Below are positions 1 through 6,993 of a stretch of DNA of 7,052 bases, in pieces. The stretch spans positions 1 through 7,052 of the forward strand of contig JAHAAN010000103.1 of NCBI GenBank assembly GCA_018376855.1, in the 5' to 3' direction. Source of the stretch: Clostridiales bacterium (lineage in GTDB: Bacteria; Bacillota; Clostridia; Christensenellales; QALW01). The notes under the pieces were generated by a model. That model ran no database searches. It had not been told where the DNA came from and saw only the letters and a program-made list of their open reading frames with translations. Within the stretch, counting starts at the first letter, position 1, and every line of letters starts with the position of its first letter. The position numbers and the translations under genes were made by a program.

Positions 1-1
1 G

Positions 2-262
2 TACTCCGTTGTAAACAATCCTTTAGAGCTGACAGAGCAGGTTGCCGCGCTGATTGGGGAGGAGAATATTATCCGCGTTTTGCCCAAAATGATCGCGGAG
101 GATTTTTCCGCCTATCAAAAAGCAGTGCCTTCGGTGTTTCTCTTTTTGGGCTGTGAAAAAGAAAACGGCGAGACTCATCCTCTTCACAGCGCCGAATTTG
201 ATTTTAACGAACGTGTTCTTACCTACGGTATGGAGCTATATGCGCGTATATTGAATTTGTAA
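2..262 (+). CDS. M20-family amidohydrolase/peptidase, C-terminal fragment (5' end outside window)
   Basis: This is the last 86 codons of a gene that begins before the window; the reading frame is open from base 2 to the TAA at 260-262. The visible part has two hallmarks of the C-terminal catalytic lobe of M20 zinc amidohydrolases (M20D type: hippurate hydrolase, N-acyl-amino-acid or N-acetyl-diaminopimelate deacetylases). These are an AEDFSAY motif at fragment residues 32-38 and an HPLHSAEFDF motif near residues 59-68; the family's last metal-ligand histidine lies in the latter. The end, with a helix finishing in ARILNL, is typical of the family. Such enzymes are cytoplasmic and hydrolyse amide bonds of N-acylated amino acids. 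The substrate cannot be told from this fragment. It lies 17 bases upstream of the next gene, so co-transcription is likely. Confidence 0.88.
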   Translation, partial: YSVVNNPLELTEQVAALIGEENIIRVLPKMIAEDFSAYQKAVPSVFLFLGCEKENGETHPLHSAEFDFNERVLTYGMELYARILNL

Positions 263-279
263 ATACAAAGGAGAAGAAA

Positions 280-1209
280 ATGGGGAAATTTTTTGACAGA
301 ATGGTAAACGGAGATCCGAACAAAAAGAATTTTACAAGAAGAGATCTCCCGAAGAACCGTTTGGAATTGTTTGCGGATGTAGTGAAGACCCGCCTTTTAG
401 GGCTTATGACGGTTAATTTGCTCTATGTTATGTTCCTTGTTCCTATCATTATTATTTTTATGTGGACATATTTCGGGATAGAGCAAAGAATTGCTGCGAT
501 AGGTGCGGGAATGGGTGTAAAAACTTTGTGGGAGCAAGAAATAATTCCTTATTTTATGAGCGCTTATTTGTTGTGTATTCCCTTTTATACTTTGGCAGGG
601 CCGGCGAAGGCTGGGCTGCATTATGTGGTGCGCACATGGTCTTGGGGAGAACATGCAACTGCGGGGGCGGATTTTTGGAAGGAATTTAAACGCAGCTGGA
701 AGCCGGCTATGCTTTATAACTTTTTAACGGCAATCGCTATTTATGCGGTTGCATTTTGGGTTATGATGCTATGGGGATCAAACGGAATAACGGAATTACT
801 GCGTTTTGTGGGCGTGGTCGTGATCGGAATTTTGGCGCTGATATTCTTGCTGATGTCTGTGTATGTTTATCCTCTGATGGTTACCTATAAGCTTAAATTT
901 AAACAGCTTTTGAAAAATTCCATGATATTTGGGCTTATGCAGATGATCAGCACGTTCGTCGTTTTGATTTGCATTGCGCTTGTATTCGTGCTTTTTGCGC
1001 TGACTTGGCAAATTGCCACTGTGTTGATGCTTACATTTGGATTTGCTTTTATTTGTTTGGGAAAGACTATTTATTGCGGCAGTATTTTTGATAAATATCA
1101 TCAGTATCTGACAAACGATCCTTACCAAATGCGCCGCGGCATGGCGCCCTACCAAACGGAAGACGCGTCAGAGCCTGAAGAAGCGCAGGAGTCGGCGGAG
1201 GAAAAATAA
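280..1209 (+). CDS. DUF624/YesL-like integral membrane protein
   Basis: A 309-residue membrane protein with about six hydrophobic helices (roughly residues 39-65, 88-108, 145-166, 174-200, 218-241 and 243-262). The family call rests on GPAKAGLHYVVRTW at 107-120, followed by a charged stretch with FWKEFKRSWKPA at 132-143. This matches the 'GPA.AaL..v.R...ge....f..Fw..fk.n.k.a' pattern of DUF624/YesL proteins. The biochemical function of that family is not established, although members often sit beside sugar-uptake genes. No sugar gene is visible here. The C-terminus (about 294-309) is an unusual, very acidic tail rich in Glu. AAAGGAG at 267-273 sits 6 bases before the ATG and fixes the start. 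The stop is only 5 bases before the methyltransferase ATG, so the two are probably co-translated. Confidence 0.8.
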   Translation: MGKFFDRMVNGDPNKKNFTRRDLPKNRLELFADVVKTRLLGLMTVNLLYVMFLVPIIIIFMWTYFGIEQRIAAIGAGMGVKTLWEQEIIPYFMSAYLLCIPFYTLAGPAKAGLHYVVRTWSWGEHATAGADFWKEFKRSWKPAMLYNFLTAIAIYAVAFWVMMLWGSNGITELLRFVGVVVIGILALIFLLMSVYVYPLMVTYKLKFKQLLKNSMIFGLMQMISTFVVLICIALVFVLFALTWQIATVLMLTFGFAFICLGKTIYCGSIFDKYHQYLTNDPYQMRRGMAPYQTEDASEPEEAQESAEEK

Positions 1210-1214
1210 CTGCA

Positions 1215-1952
1215 ATGGAACAGTATGGAGATTTTGCCGCGCTGTACGATGATTTGATGCAAGACATTCCTTACGATCACTGGGCGGAGTTTATCATGGA
1301 ATGCGCAGGGGCGCGGCGCGGCGATATGGGCGTGGATTGCGCGTGCGGAACGGGAAGCCTAACAGTAAGGCTTTCTGATAAAGGGCTTAAAATGATGGGC
1401 GTGGATATTTCAGAATCCATGCTGGAGCAGGCGGCGCAGAAAGCCAGAAAAGCGGCGCAGAAAATCATGTTTATCTGTCAGGATATCGCAGAGCTATGTT
1501 TGCCCAAGCAGGTTTCTTTGATTACCTGCGTGTGCGACGGAGTCAATTATCTTGATGACATAAGAAAAGCGGAGGCTTTTTTTTCTGCGGTGTATCGCGC
1601 GCTTCGTGAGGGCGGAGCTTTTATTTTTGACATCAGCACGGAATATAAATTCACGCATGTGCTGGATGGGCAGCTTTATTATGAGGATCGTGAACAGGTA
1701 TCCTATTTTTGGCGTAATGAGTTTTTGCCGCAGGAACGTCTTATGCAAATGGAACTGACTTTTTTTGTTCGTAAAAAGAACGGAGAGTATACCCGTTTTG
1801 ATGAAACGCATGTGCAGCGCTGTTATACGGAGGCGGAGTTAAGAGCGCTTCTGCATACGGTGGGGTTTAAAGAAATCGAAACTTACGAGGATTATACAAA
1901 GCGGCCCGTTTGCGGGCAGAGTATGAGAATTACTTTTTGTGCCCGAAAATGA
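1215..1952 (+). CDS. class I SAM-dependent methyltransferase (YqeM-like)
   Basis: A 245-residue cytoplasmic protein with a Rossmann-type methyltransferase fold. Motif I is GVDCACGTGS at 39-48 (SAM-binding glycine loop). It is followed by GVDISESML at 62-70, with D64 as the likely ribose-binding acid, FICQD at 86-90 (motif II) and CDGVNYL at 107-113 (motif IV region). REGGAFIFD at 131-139 matches the usual 'LkpGG.fifD' strand. The N-terminus MEQYGDFAALYDDLM and the overall length resemble Bacillus YqeM and its relatives, whose substrate is unknown. The ribosome binding site GGAGGA (1197-1202) lies inside the end of the upstream gene, about 12 bases from the ATG. The core motifs are cysteine-rich for this fold (C42, C44, C88, C105, C107). 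The methyl acceptor (small molecule, RNA or protein) cannot be inferred. Confidence 0.88.
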   Translation: MEQYGDFAALYDDLMQDIPYDHWAEFIMECAGARRGDMGVDCACGTGSLTVRLSDKGLKMMGVDISESMLEQAAQKARKAAQKIMFICQDIAELCLPKQVSLITCVCDGVNYLDDIRKAEAFFSAVYRALREGGAFIFDISTEYKFTHVLDGQLYYEDREQVSYFWRNEFLPQERLMQMELTFFVRKKNGEYTRFDETHVQRCYTEAELRALLHTVGFKEIETYEDYTKRPVCGQSMRITFCARK

Positions 1953-1977
1953 GCTGTGAGAGGGGATCGGTATTTTA

Positions 1978-2868
1978 ATGAAAGACGGAATGATTCATGC
2001 CTTGCTGTGCGACGGGCAGGTTGCCGCGCAGGTTATTTCCTGCGGCAGGCTTGTAGAAACGGCGAGGATTCTGCACGGCACGTCTCCGTGCGCGACGGCG
2101 GCATTAGGGCGCACGTTAGCCGGGGCGCTGCTGATGTGCTCAAGAATAAAAAACGACAAAGAAAAATTGAGCGTTGTGATCAAGGGCGGCGGAGTTGCCG
2201 GGCAGATTATTGCAACGGTCAATAATGCGGGGGAAGCTAAGGGATATATCCAAAATCCGGAGGCTGATCTGCCGCTGCGATTTGACGGCAAGCTTGATGT
2301 GGGCGGCATTGTAGGGAATGCCGGAACGATTACAGTCATTCGGGACAGCGGAAGCGGAGAGCCGTATGTAGGCGTAGTAAAGCTTGTTTCCGGAGAAATT
2401 GCAGAGGATATCGCGCAGTATTATCAGACAAGCGAGCAGCAGCCGGCAGCGGTGCTGCTGGGCGTGCTGGTGGATCGGCAGGGGCAGGTGATGAATGCGG
2501 GCGGAATGCTGCTTACGCCTTTGCCTGAATGCGGGGAGAGCGCGCTGGCGGAGCTGGAGCGTAAGGTGTATTCATTGGCGCCGATTACGGAGCTGCTGCC
2601 GAAATATGAATGTCTTGAGGAGCTGCTGCACGATTGTTTTTGGGATATCGGCGTCAAGCCGCTGGAGGAAACAGCGGTGCAGTATCATTGCGATTGCTCG
2701 CGGGAGCGTATGCTGGGCGCGCTGGCGTCCATCGGAGAGCAGGATCTTGAAGAACTTGCGCAGAGCACGGAGCCGATTGAGCTTCAATGTCAGTTCTGCA
2801 ATCAAAAATATACTTTTATGCCGCAGGAGCTTTCTGCCTGCGTGAATGGAATCAAGGAAAATGAGTGA
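1978..2868 (+). CDS. hslO: Hsp33 redox-regulated molecular chaperone
   Basis: A full-length, 296-residue Hsp33. The N-terminal domain contains GQIIATVNNAGEAKGYIQNP (75-94), a strongly conserved Hsp33 segment, and DVGGIVGNAGTITVIRD (107-123). The C-terminal redox switch is intact: a CxC pair (C238, C240) and, 30 residues on, a CxxC pair (C271, C274). Together they bind one zinc in the reduced, inactive state. In known Hsp33 proteins, oxidative unfolding releases the zinc, and the cytoplasmic protein then holds unfolding proteins without ATP. The start at 1978 has GAGAGGGG (1958-1965) about 12 bases upstream, and MKDGMIHALLCDGQV matches the usual Hsp33 N-terminus. The gene begins 25 bases after the methyltransferase stop. 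Its end overlaps the next gene, so the TPR protein is probably translated in step with it. Confidence 0.97.
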   Translation: MKDGMIHALLCDGQVAAQVISCGRLVETARILHGTSPCATAALGRTLAGALLMCSRIKNDKEKLSVVIKGGGVAGQIIATVNNAGEAKGYIQNPEADLPLRFDGKLDVGGIVGNAGTITVIRDSGSGEPYVGVVKLVSGEIAEDIAQYYQTSEQQPAAVLLGVLVDRQGQVMNAGGMLLTPLPECGESALAELERKVYSLAPITELLPKYECLEELLHDCFWDIGVKPLEETAVQYHCDCSRERMLGALASIGEQDLEELAQSTEPIELQCQFCNQKYTFMPQELSACVNGIKENE

Positions 2869-4519
2869 AACAGTTATTGCACTGCGTGGCTCGGCCGAAA
2901 GGCTGTATCGCAGGGGAAGTAAAGCCGCCTACAGCGGCGATTACCAAACGGCTATTTTTTACTTGCAGCAGGCTGTGGGAAAAGAACCTGATAATTTGGT
3001 CTATTTAACGGATCTGGTGGCGGCTTTTAATCAGTTGGCTTACTATGAGGAGACGATCGCTTACGGTTCGTATGCAGAGGAAATGGAACAGAGTGATGAA
3101 AATCGCGCCGTACTGTGCTTTTTTCTGGGTGAAGCCTATTATTGTTTTTCGCTGCTGGAGCAGTCTGAGGCATATATGCAGCGCAGCCTGCAGCTGGCTC
3201 CGCAGGGCAGATACTCTAAGGACGCCGAGCTTTATTTGACGGATATTGAACGCATCCGCTCGGAGGAATTGGAAGTACAGGATGAAGGATCAAAAAATGC
3301 TGAAGAATACAGATTGCATTATGCGCGTATGTATTATGCGATGGGCGATCTGGAAACGGCGATGAGATATTTAGCTCGGTATTCCGAAAAGTGCGGGGAA
3401 ACTGCGGAATCTTTAGAAATTTTAAACGGGATCCTGATTGCGGAGAAGGATTATCAGGCGGCGCTGGAGTGCACGAAAAAGCTTTTGCGTTTGGAATCCG
3501 GCAGCTGCATTGCGTTTGTGCTGGGAATGACGGCAGCGTGTCTCGCCGGCCGCAAAGAGCTTTTTGAATATTACGGAAAACAGCTGCTTGAAATTCGGGA
3601 ATTTATGCCGGACGAAAAAGAATATATTTTTAATATGTTCGATTCAATGGCGGACGATGAATTTGCAAAGCGTTTTTTTGTGCAGAATTACAGGGATAAC
3701 ATTTACGATAAGGATATCGTTTACGGTTTTGCGGCTTCGGAATATAATCTCGGCGATAGAGAACGGGCAGAAGAGCTGCTTCGGATCTTGGAGCAGCTTG
3801 AAGGCGGGCTGTGCCTTGCGAGCTATTATATTCGCCAAATGCATTCGGTGGAGCCGGCTTTGAGAATGCAGTACAATTATCGGCCGACGGTCGAGATCCT
3901 TGAGGAGATGCACAGTGATTTTTACCGCATTACTGCGGAAGCGCCGCTGAGCGAGGAGCATGAGATCGAGCTTTGCCGATTGACGGAGATCCTGCTTGAG
4001 TATATCAATACGGAGTATATTCAGGATCTTTTGGTGGAGCTGCCGATCGATAATAAACGCATTCGACGAACCTTAGAAATCATCATGCTGCGTCTTTCAG
4101 AGGATCCGCAGAAAAAACTGGCGATAGCAGAAAATCTGTATCATAGAGGCGGAAGGTTTCGGGTCAATTTAGGCGGCCGGCCGATAGAGGCTGAACAGCT
4201 GCTGAATCTGGACGGCAGGGCGGCTGTTCGGCAGTTTGAAATTACCGAGCGGTTAAGCCGCGAGTATACGGAAGAGCAAATCGTATATGGGTGCATGAAA
4301 ATGGTTGAATATCCGGAGCTATTGCGCCTTTTGGCGGATCATGACGAATACGCCCTGCTTGTTGAGATCTTGATTCGCGATAAATTCGGCGGTAAGGAAA
4401 ATATGCCTATGTGCGAATTATTCAAATGCTATGGGCTTACAAGCGAAAAGATAGAAAAATTAGTGGCAATGCTGAAGGAAAAGGGGCTGTACGAGGATGG
4501 AAGAGCTGATAGATTATGA
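2846..4519 (+). CDS. TPR-repeat protein of unknown function
   Basis: A 557-residue, soluble, helical protein with no signal peptide or membrane helix. The N-terminal third contains recognisable tetratricopeptide repeats at about 17-50 (AAYSGDYQTAIFYLQQAV core), 51-84 and 86-120. A charged linker (135-153) is followed by further repeats at about 156-188 (YYAMGDLETAMRYL core), 190-223 and 291-322. The C-terminal 200 residues are helical and rich in Glu, Leu and Arg but match nothing I recognise. TPR arrays usually form protein-binding scaffolds; a partner cannot be named. The start is uncertain. ATG 2846 has AGGAG 16 bases away (too far), while ATG 2861 has AAGGA only 2 bases away (too close) but gives a natural-looking MSETVIALRG start. 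Both starts overlap hslO, so reinitiation by the ribosome finishing hslO is likely. The gene overlaps the next one by 23 bases. Confidence 0.85.
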   Translation: MESRKMSETVIALRGSAERLYRRGSKAAYSGDYQTAIFYLQQAVGKEPDNLVYLTDLVAAFNQLAYYEETIAYGSYAEEMEQSDENRAVLCFFLGEAYYCFSLLEQSEAYMQRSLQLAPQGRYSKDAELYLTDIERIRSEELEVQDEGSKNAEEYRLHYARMYYAMGDLETAMRYLARYSEKCGETAESLEILNGILIAEKDYQAALECTKKLLRLESGSCIAFVLGMTAACLAGRKELFEYYGKQLLEIREFMPDEKEYIFNMFDSMADDEFAKRFFVQNYRDNIYDKDIVYGFAASEYNLGDRERAEELLRILEQLEGGLCLASYYIRQMHSVEPALRMQYNYRPTVEILEEMHSDFYRITAEAPLSEEHEIELCRLTEILLEYINTEYIQDLLVELPIDNKRIRRTLEIIMLRLSEDPQKKLAIAENLYHRGGRFRVNLGGRPIEAEQLLNLDGRAAVRQFEITERLSREYTEEQIVYGCMKMVEYPELLRLLADHDEYALLVEILIRDKFGGKENMPMCELFKCYGLTSEKIEKLVAMLKEKGLYEDGRADRL

Positions 4520-5303
4520 TGCGGAGTTTAAACGCTACTTTGAGCAGTGGTACGAAAAAGAAAAGAATCACTACCAAAAGGTAGAAGAGGTAGAGGAGGA
4601 GCTTCCTCGGCTTTATGAGCAGTGGGCGCTTATGCAGAATAAGCGGCTTGAGCAGATGAAGGCGCAGAGCTTGGTGGATCTGCTTGACGCATATACGAGA
4701 AACGGCATGCAGGTTCCGGACATCGTATGCAGAGCGCTGGTGGACCGAAAGGAAGAGACGGAACCGCTGTTGGTAAAGCTGTACCGCGGCAATATGTTTG
4801 GCGAAGCCATGCAGGTGCTGCTCATCAATCTGCTTTCGGAGATGAATTCGGCGGAGCCGGTTCGGGATTTTGCCGAGCTGATCGCGCTGAGCAGCGGAGA
4901 GGGCGAGGCTGTCAACGCTGCTTCGGAAGCGCTTATGGCGATATCATGCCCCTGCACGGATGAATTGCTTCGGGCGTATGCAAAGGCAGAAAGCATCGGC
5001 GCGCGGGAGTTTTTAATGAACGCAATCGTTTCCAAGGGCAGAGACGACCGCGTTTATGCTTTGATTTCAAGGCTGTATCAGGATTCCCCCAATAAGGCCT
5101 TTGTGGCTGCTATGATGGGAGAGTGCGGGGATGAGCGGTGCCTGAAGGATCTCTATGAGGCGGAGAAATCTCCGCAGATCAATTATATCGACTATACGGA
5201 AATTTGCAATGCGATCGAATGCTTGGGCGGAGAGACGCAGCGGGAACGTGTGTTTGAGAATGATCCCTATTATGAAATGATGAGTCAGGAGCAGCCGGAT
5301 TAA
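4497..5303 (+). CDS. helical repeat (HEAT-like) protein of unknown function
   Basis: A 268-residue soluble protein I do not recognise as a named family. Residues 1-55 are strongly charged and probably coiled or extended helical (EKEKNHYQKVEEVEEELPRL at 20-39). From about residue 55 there are successive helix pairs of roughly 30 residues (about 85-115, 120-150, 151-182, 183-214 and 215-245). They show alternating Leu/Ala patterns such as AVNAASEALMAISCPCTDELLRAY at 138-161 and AFVAAMMGECGDERCLKDLY at 201-220. These resemble degenerate HEAT or PBS-lyase-like repeats and suggest a binding scaffold with no enzyme signature. The start ATG at 4497 has AAGGGG (4481-4486) 10 bases upstream, within the TPR gene. 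The 23-base overlap suggests translational coupling and possibly a shared complex with the TPR protein. Confidence 0.8.
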   Translation: MEELIDYDAEFKRYFEQWYEKEKNHYQKVEEVEEELPRLYEQWALMQNKRLEQMKAQSLVDLLDAYTRNGMQVPDIVCRALVDRKEETEPLLVKLYRGNMFGEAMQVLLINLLSEMNSAEPVRDFAELIALSSGEGEAVNAASEALMAISCPCTDELLRAYAKAESIGAREFLMNAIVSKGRDDRVYALISRLYQDSPNKAFVAAMMGECGDERCLKDLYEAEKSPQINYIDYTEICNAIECLGGETQRERVFENDPYYEMMSQEQPD

Positions 5304-5323
5304 AAGAAAGGCGAATGTGAAAA

Positions 5324-5995
5324 ATGGGCATTACTTTGGAGGACGTTAAAAAAAACGGCGCGGTTTCAGATATGATTAACGCAGCCAACGAGGCGTTGAA
5401 GGCGATCGGATACACAGAGCACGGAATGCGGCATGTGTGTTTTGTTTCCCATACGGCAGGCGCGATTTTAACAGAGCTTAATTTTGACGAACGTACTGTG
5501 GAACTGGCTAAAATTGCGGGATATTTACATGACGTAGGAAATCTGGTCAATCGGAATATGCATGGCATTGCAGGCGCGGCGATGGTGGTTCAGTTGCTTC
5601 AGGATATGGGGATGGAGATGCAGGAAATTGCAAGGATCGCCTGCGCTATCGGCAATCATGAGGAGCAGGTGGGCAAGCCGGCGTCGGAGATTACGGCCGC
5701 GCTGATTATTGCAGATAAAATTGACGCGCACCGTTCGCGCGTTCGCAAGGGGCGTTATAACCGTGATGATATTCACGACCGTGTGAATTATGCGATTAAG
5801 AAAAATGTATTGGAAATCAATGCGGAAACTCATACCATTCGTTATGAGTTTTTTATGGATGATACCTCTTCCGCAATGGATTTTTTTGAAATTTACATGT
5901 CGCGTATGAAGCTTTCGGAAGAGGCGGCTGCTTTTTTGGGCTGTTCCTTTGAGCTGTATATGAACGGCATTCGTTTAAATACACGCAAAATGTAG
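5324..5995 (+). CDS. HD-domain phosphohydrolase
   Basis: A 223-residue cytoplasmic protein with a complete HD metal-binding set: H37 (H..xV...A context), H69-D70 in GYLHDVGN, H80, H112 in GNHEE and D131 in IIADKID. The extra histidines H80 and H112 suggest a two-metal centre rather than the simplest single-metal form. The AxIIADKIDAHRSRVR segment (about 126-141) and the IHDRVNYA segment (150-157) match a family widespread in Bacillota and annotated only as HD-domain protein. HD enzymes hydrolyse phosphate esters, often of nucleotides or second messengers; the substrate here is unknown. AGAAAGG (5305-5311) lies 12 bases before the ATG. The length of about 220 residues is normal for this family. 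It starts 20 bases after the HEAT-like gene stops, so it is probably in the same transcript. Confidence 0.9.
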   Translation: MGITLEDVKKNGAVSDMINAANEALKAIGYTEHGMRHVCFVSHTAGAILTELNFDERTVELAKIAGYLHDVGNLVNRNMHGIAGAAMVVQLLQDMGMEMQEIARIACAIGNHEEQVGKPASEITAALIIADKIDAHRSRVRKGRYNRDDIHDRVNYAIKKNVLEINAETHTIRYEFFMDDTSSAMDFFEIYMSRMKLSEEAAAFLGCSFELYMNGIRLNTRKM

Positions 5996-6009
5996 CGATT
6001 TCGGTGGTA

Positions 6010-6052
6010 AAAATCATCTCTCTGCGCATATATAATTGGGAGAGGTGGTTTT
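6010..6052 (+). promoter_or_regulatory. RNA hairpin covering the transporter ribosome binding site
   Basis: In the 57-base gap after the HD gene, bases 6010-6023 can pair with 6039-6052 in one continuous 14-pair stem. It is made of A-U and G-C pairs plus three G-U wobbles, closed by a 15-base loop (6024-6038). The 3' arm contains the GAGAGGTGG ribosome binding site and ends immediately before the ATG at 6053, so the folded RNA would hide the site. The arm ends in TTTT, so it could instead act as a weak intrinsic terminator for the upstream genes, but four U residues is short for that. The pairing was read by eye from the sequence; the regulatory role is inference. Confidence 0.5.
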
Positions 6053-6968
6053 ATGAAGGCAGGAAAAACGATCAGCATTGCGTTTGGTTTTATCGGGGCG
6101 GTTGTCGGTGCGGGAATGGCTTCCGGTGCGGAGGTAGCAGCGTATTTTACACCGTTAGGCAGCTGGGCGATCCCGGCGATCTTAGTCAGCGCTGCGTTTA
6201 TGGCGGGCTTTTTTTATCTGTTGATGCGTTTTTCTGCGCAGCAGGGCTTCTCGGGTATTGGGGAGCTGTGCCGCTGCCTGTATCCCTCTGCGGGCGGAGT
6301 GCTGCAATATGCCATTTATTTGGGCGGCGTTACCGTGGGAGCGGCTATGCTCTCGGCTTCGGGAGAATTGATTTCAGCCTTTGCCGGGTGGCCGAATTTT
6401 TGCGGGGCGCTGCTGATGTTGGCGCTCAGCTGCGCGGTTGTCGCGTGCGGTGCGAGAGGCGTGGAACGTGTCAGCGCGATATTGATGCCGACGGTAGTAT
6501 TGTTTTTTGTTTTGCTGCTGCTGTTTTTTCCTGCGTTTGGTGCTGTCGTTAGCAAAAGAGGCGTCGCAGAAGCAGATGAAGCATTCCGCTGTACTGGCAT
6601 GGGGCAGCATATCCGCCGTTATTGCGGCGGTGCATTTGATCTTAGCCGGAGGCTGGGATCATATTCATTCGCAGCTGCCAATGCTTGATATCCTTATGCA
6701 GAAGGGAAATGCCGTGGTGCTGATCTATGCGGCAGCGCTTTTGTTTGCAATTTTTACAACCAACACAGCGGCTATGTACAACTTTGCGTTGGGGAAATCA
6801 GGCAGCAAAGGAATGCTGCTTGCTGCTGCGGTCAGCTTTGGCCTGTCATTTTTTCGCTTGACAGATATTGTTCGTTTTATTTACCCTATTTCGGGGATTT
6901 CGGCAGTGCTTATCGCTGTAGGGATCGTTAAATTTCAAATACATAGAAAGCGCGCTCGTTCTTTATGA
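6053..6968 (+). pseudogene. YkvI/LivCS-like membrane transporter, disrupted by frameshift and probable internal deletion
   Basis: The first part reads in one frame from ATG 6053 to about 6530, and the second in the next frame from about 6531 to TGA 6966-6968. The N-terminal part carries FGFIGAVVGAGMASGAEV (11-28), the unwound first-helix signature of YkvI-like proteins in the amino-acid/cation symporter (LeuT-fold) group, and then about five membrane helices to VVLFFVLLLLFF (148-159). The C-terminal part resumes with VLSLAKEASQKQ and a hydrophobic helix, then LPMLDIL, AIFTTNTAAMYNFAL and RFIYPISGISAVLI, all typical late-family motifs. Staying in the first frame gives an unnatural, non-hydrophobic tail to a stop at 6686-6688. 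Combined, the halves give about 304 residues against roughly 340 for intact relatives, and the family's loop plus first half of helix 6 appear missing. A GGGAGAGGTGG site (6038-6048) precedes the ATG. Sequencing or assembly error remains possible. Confidence 0.75.
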
Positions 6969-6993
6969 ACAGCGTGATAAAGACGGAGAGAAA

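Noticed and set aside
1956..2225. 89-residue plus-strand open frame overlapping the start of hslO
   Set aside because: It is an Arg- and Cys-rich shadow of the hslO frame, which carries clear Hsp33 motifs.
4613..5035. 140-residue open frame on the minus strand inside the HEAT-like gene
   Set aside because: Serine-rich composition typical of antisense reading of a GC-moderate coding gene, with no motif and no suitable start context.
5179..5568. 129-residue minus-strand open frame across the HEAT-like/HD gene junction
   Set aside because: It runs opposite to two well-supported genes and has no recognisable features.
6003..6052. Possible T-box leader end (GGTGG followed by a terminator-like stem)
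   Set aside because: The gap after the HD gene is only 57 bases, leaving no room for the specifier stem and other conserved T-box parts, and the GGTGGT is not followed by the ACC needed for tRNA-end binding.
6004..6552. 182-residue open frame overlapping the transporter start
   Set aside because: It is the shadow frame of the transporter, rich in Cys, Gly and Arg, with no family resemblance; the membrane-protein frame has the motifs and ribosome binding site.
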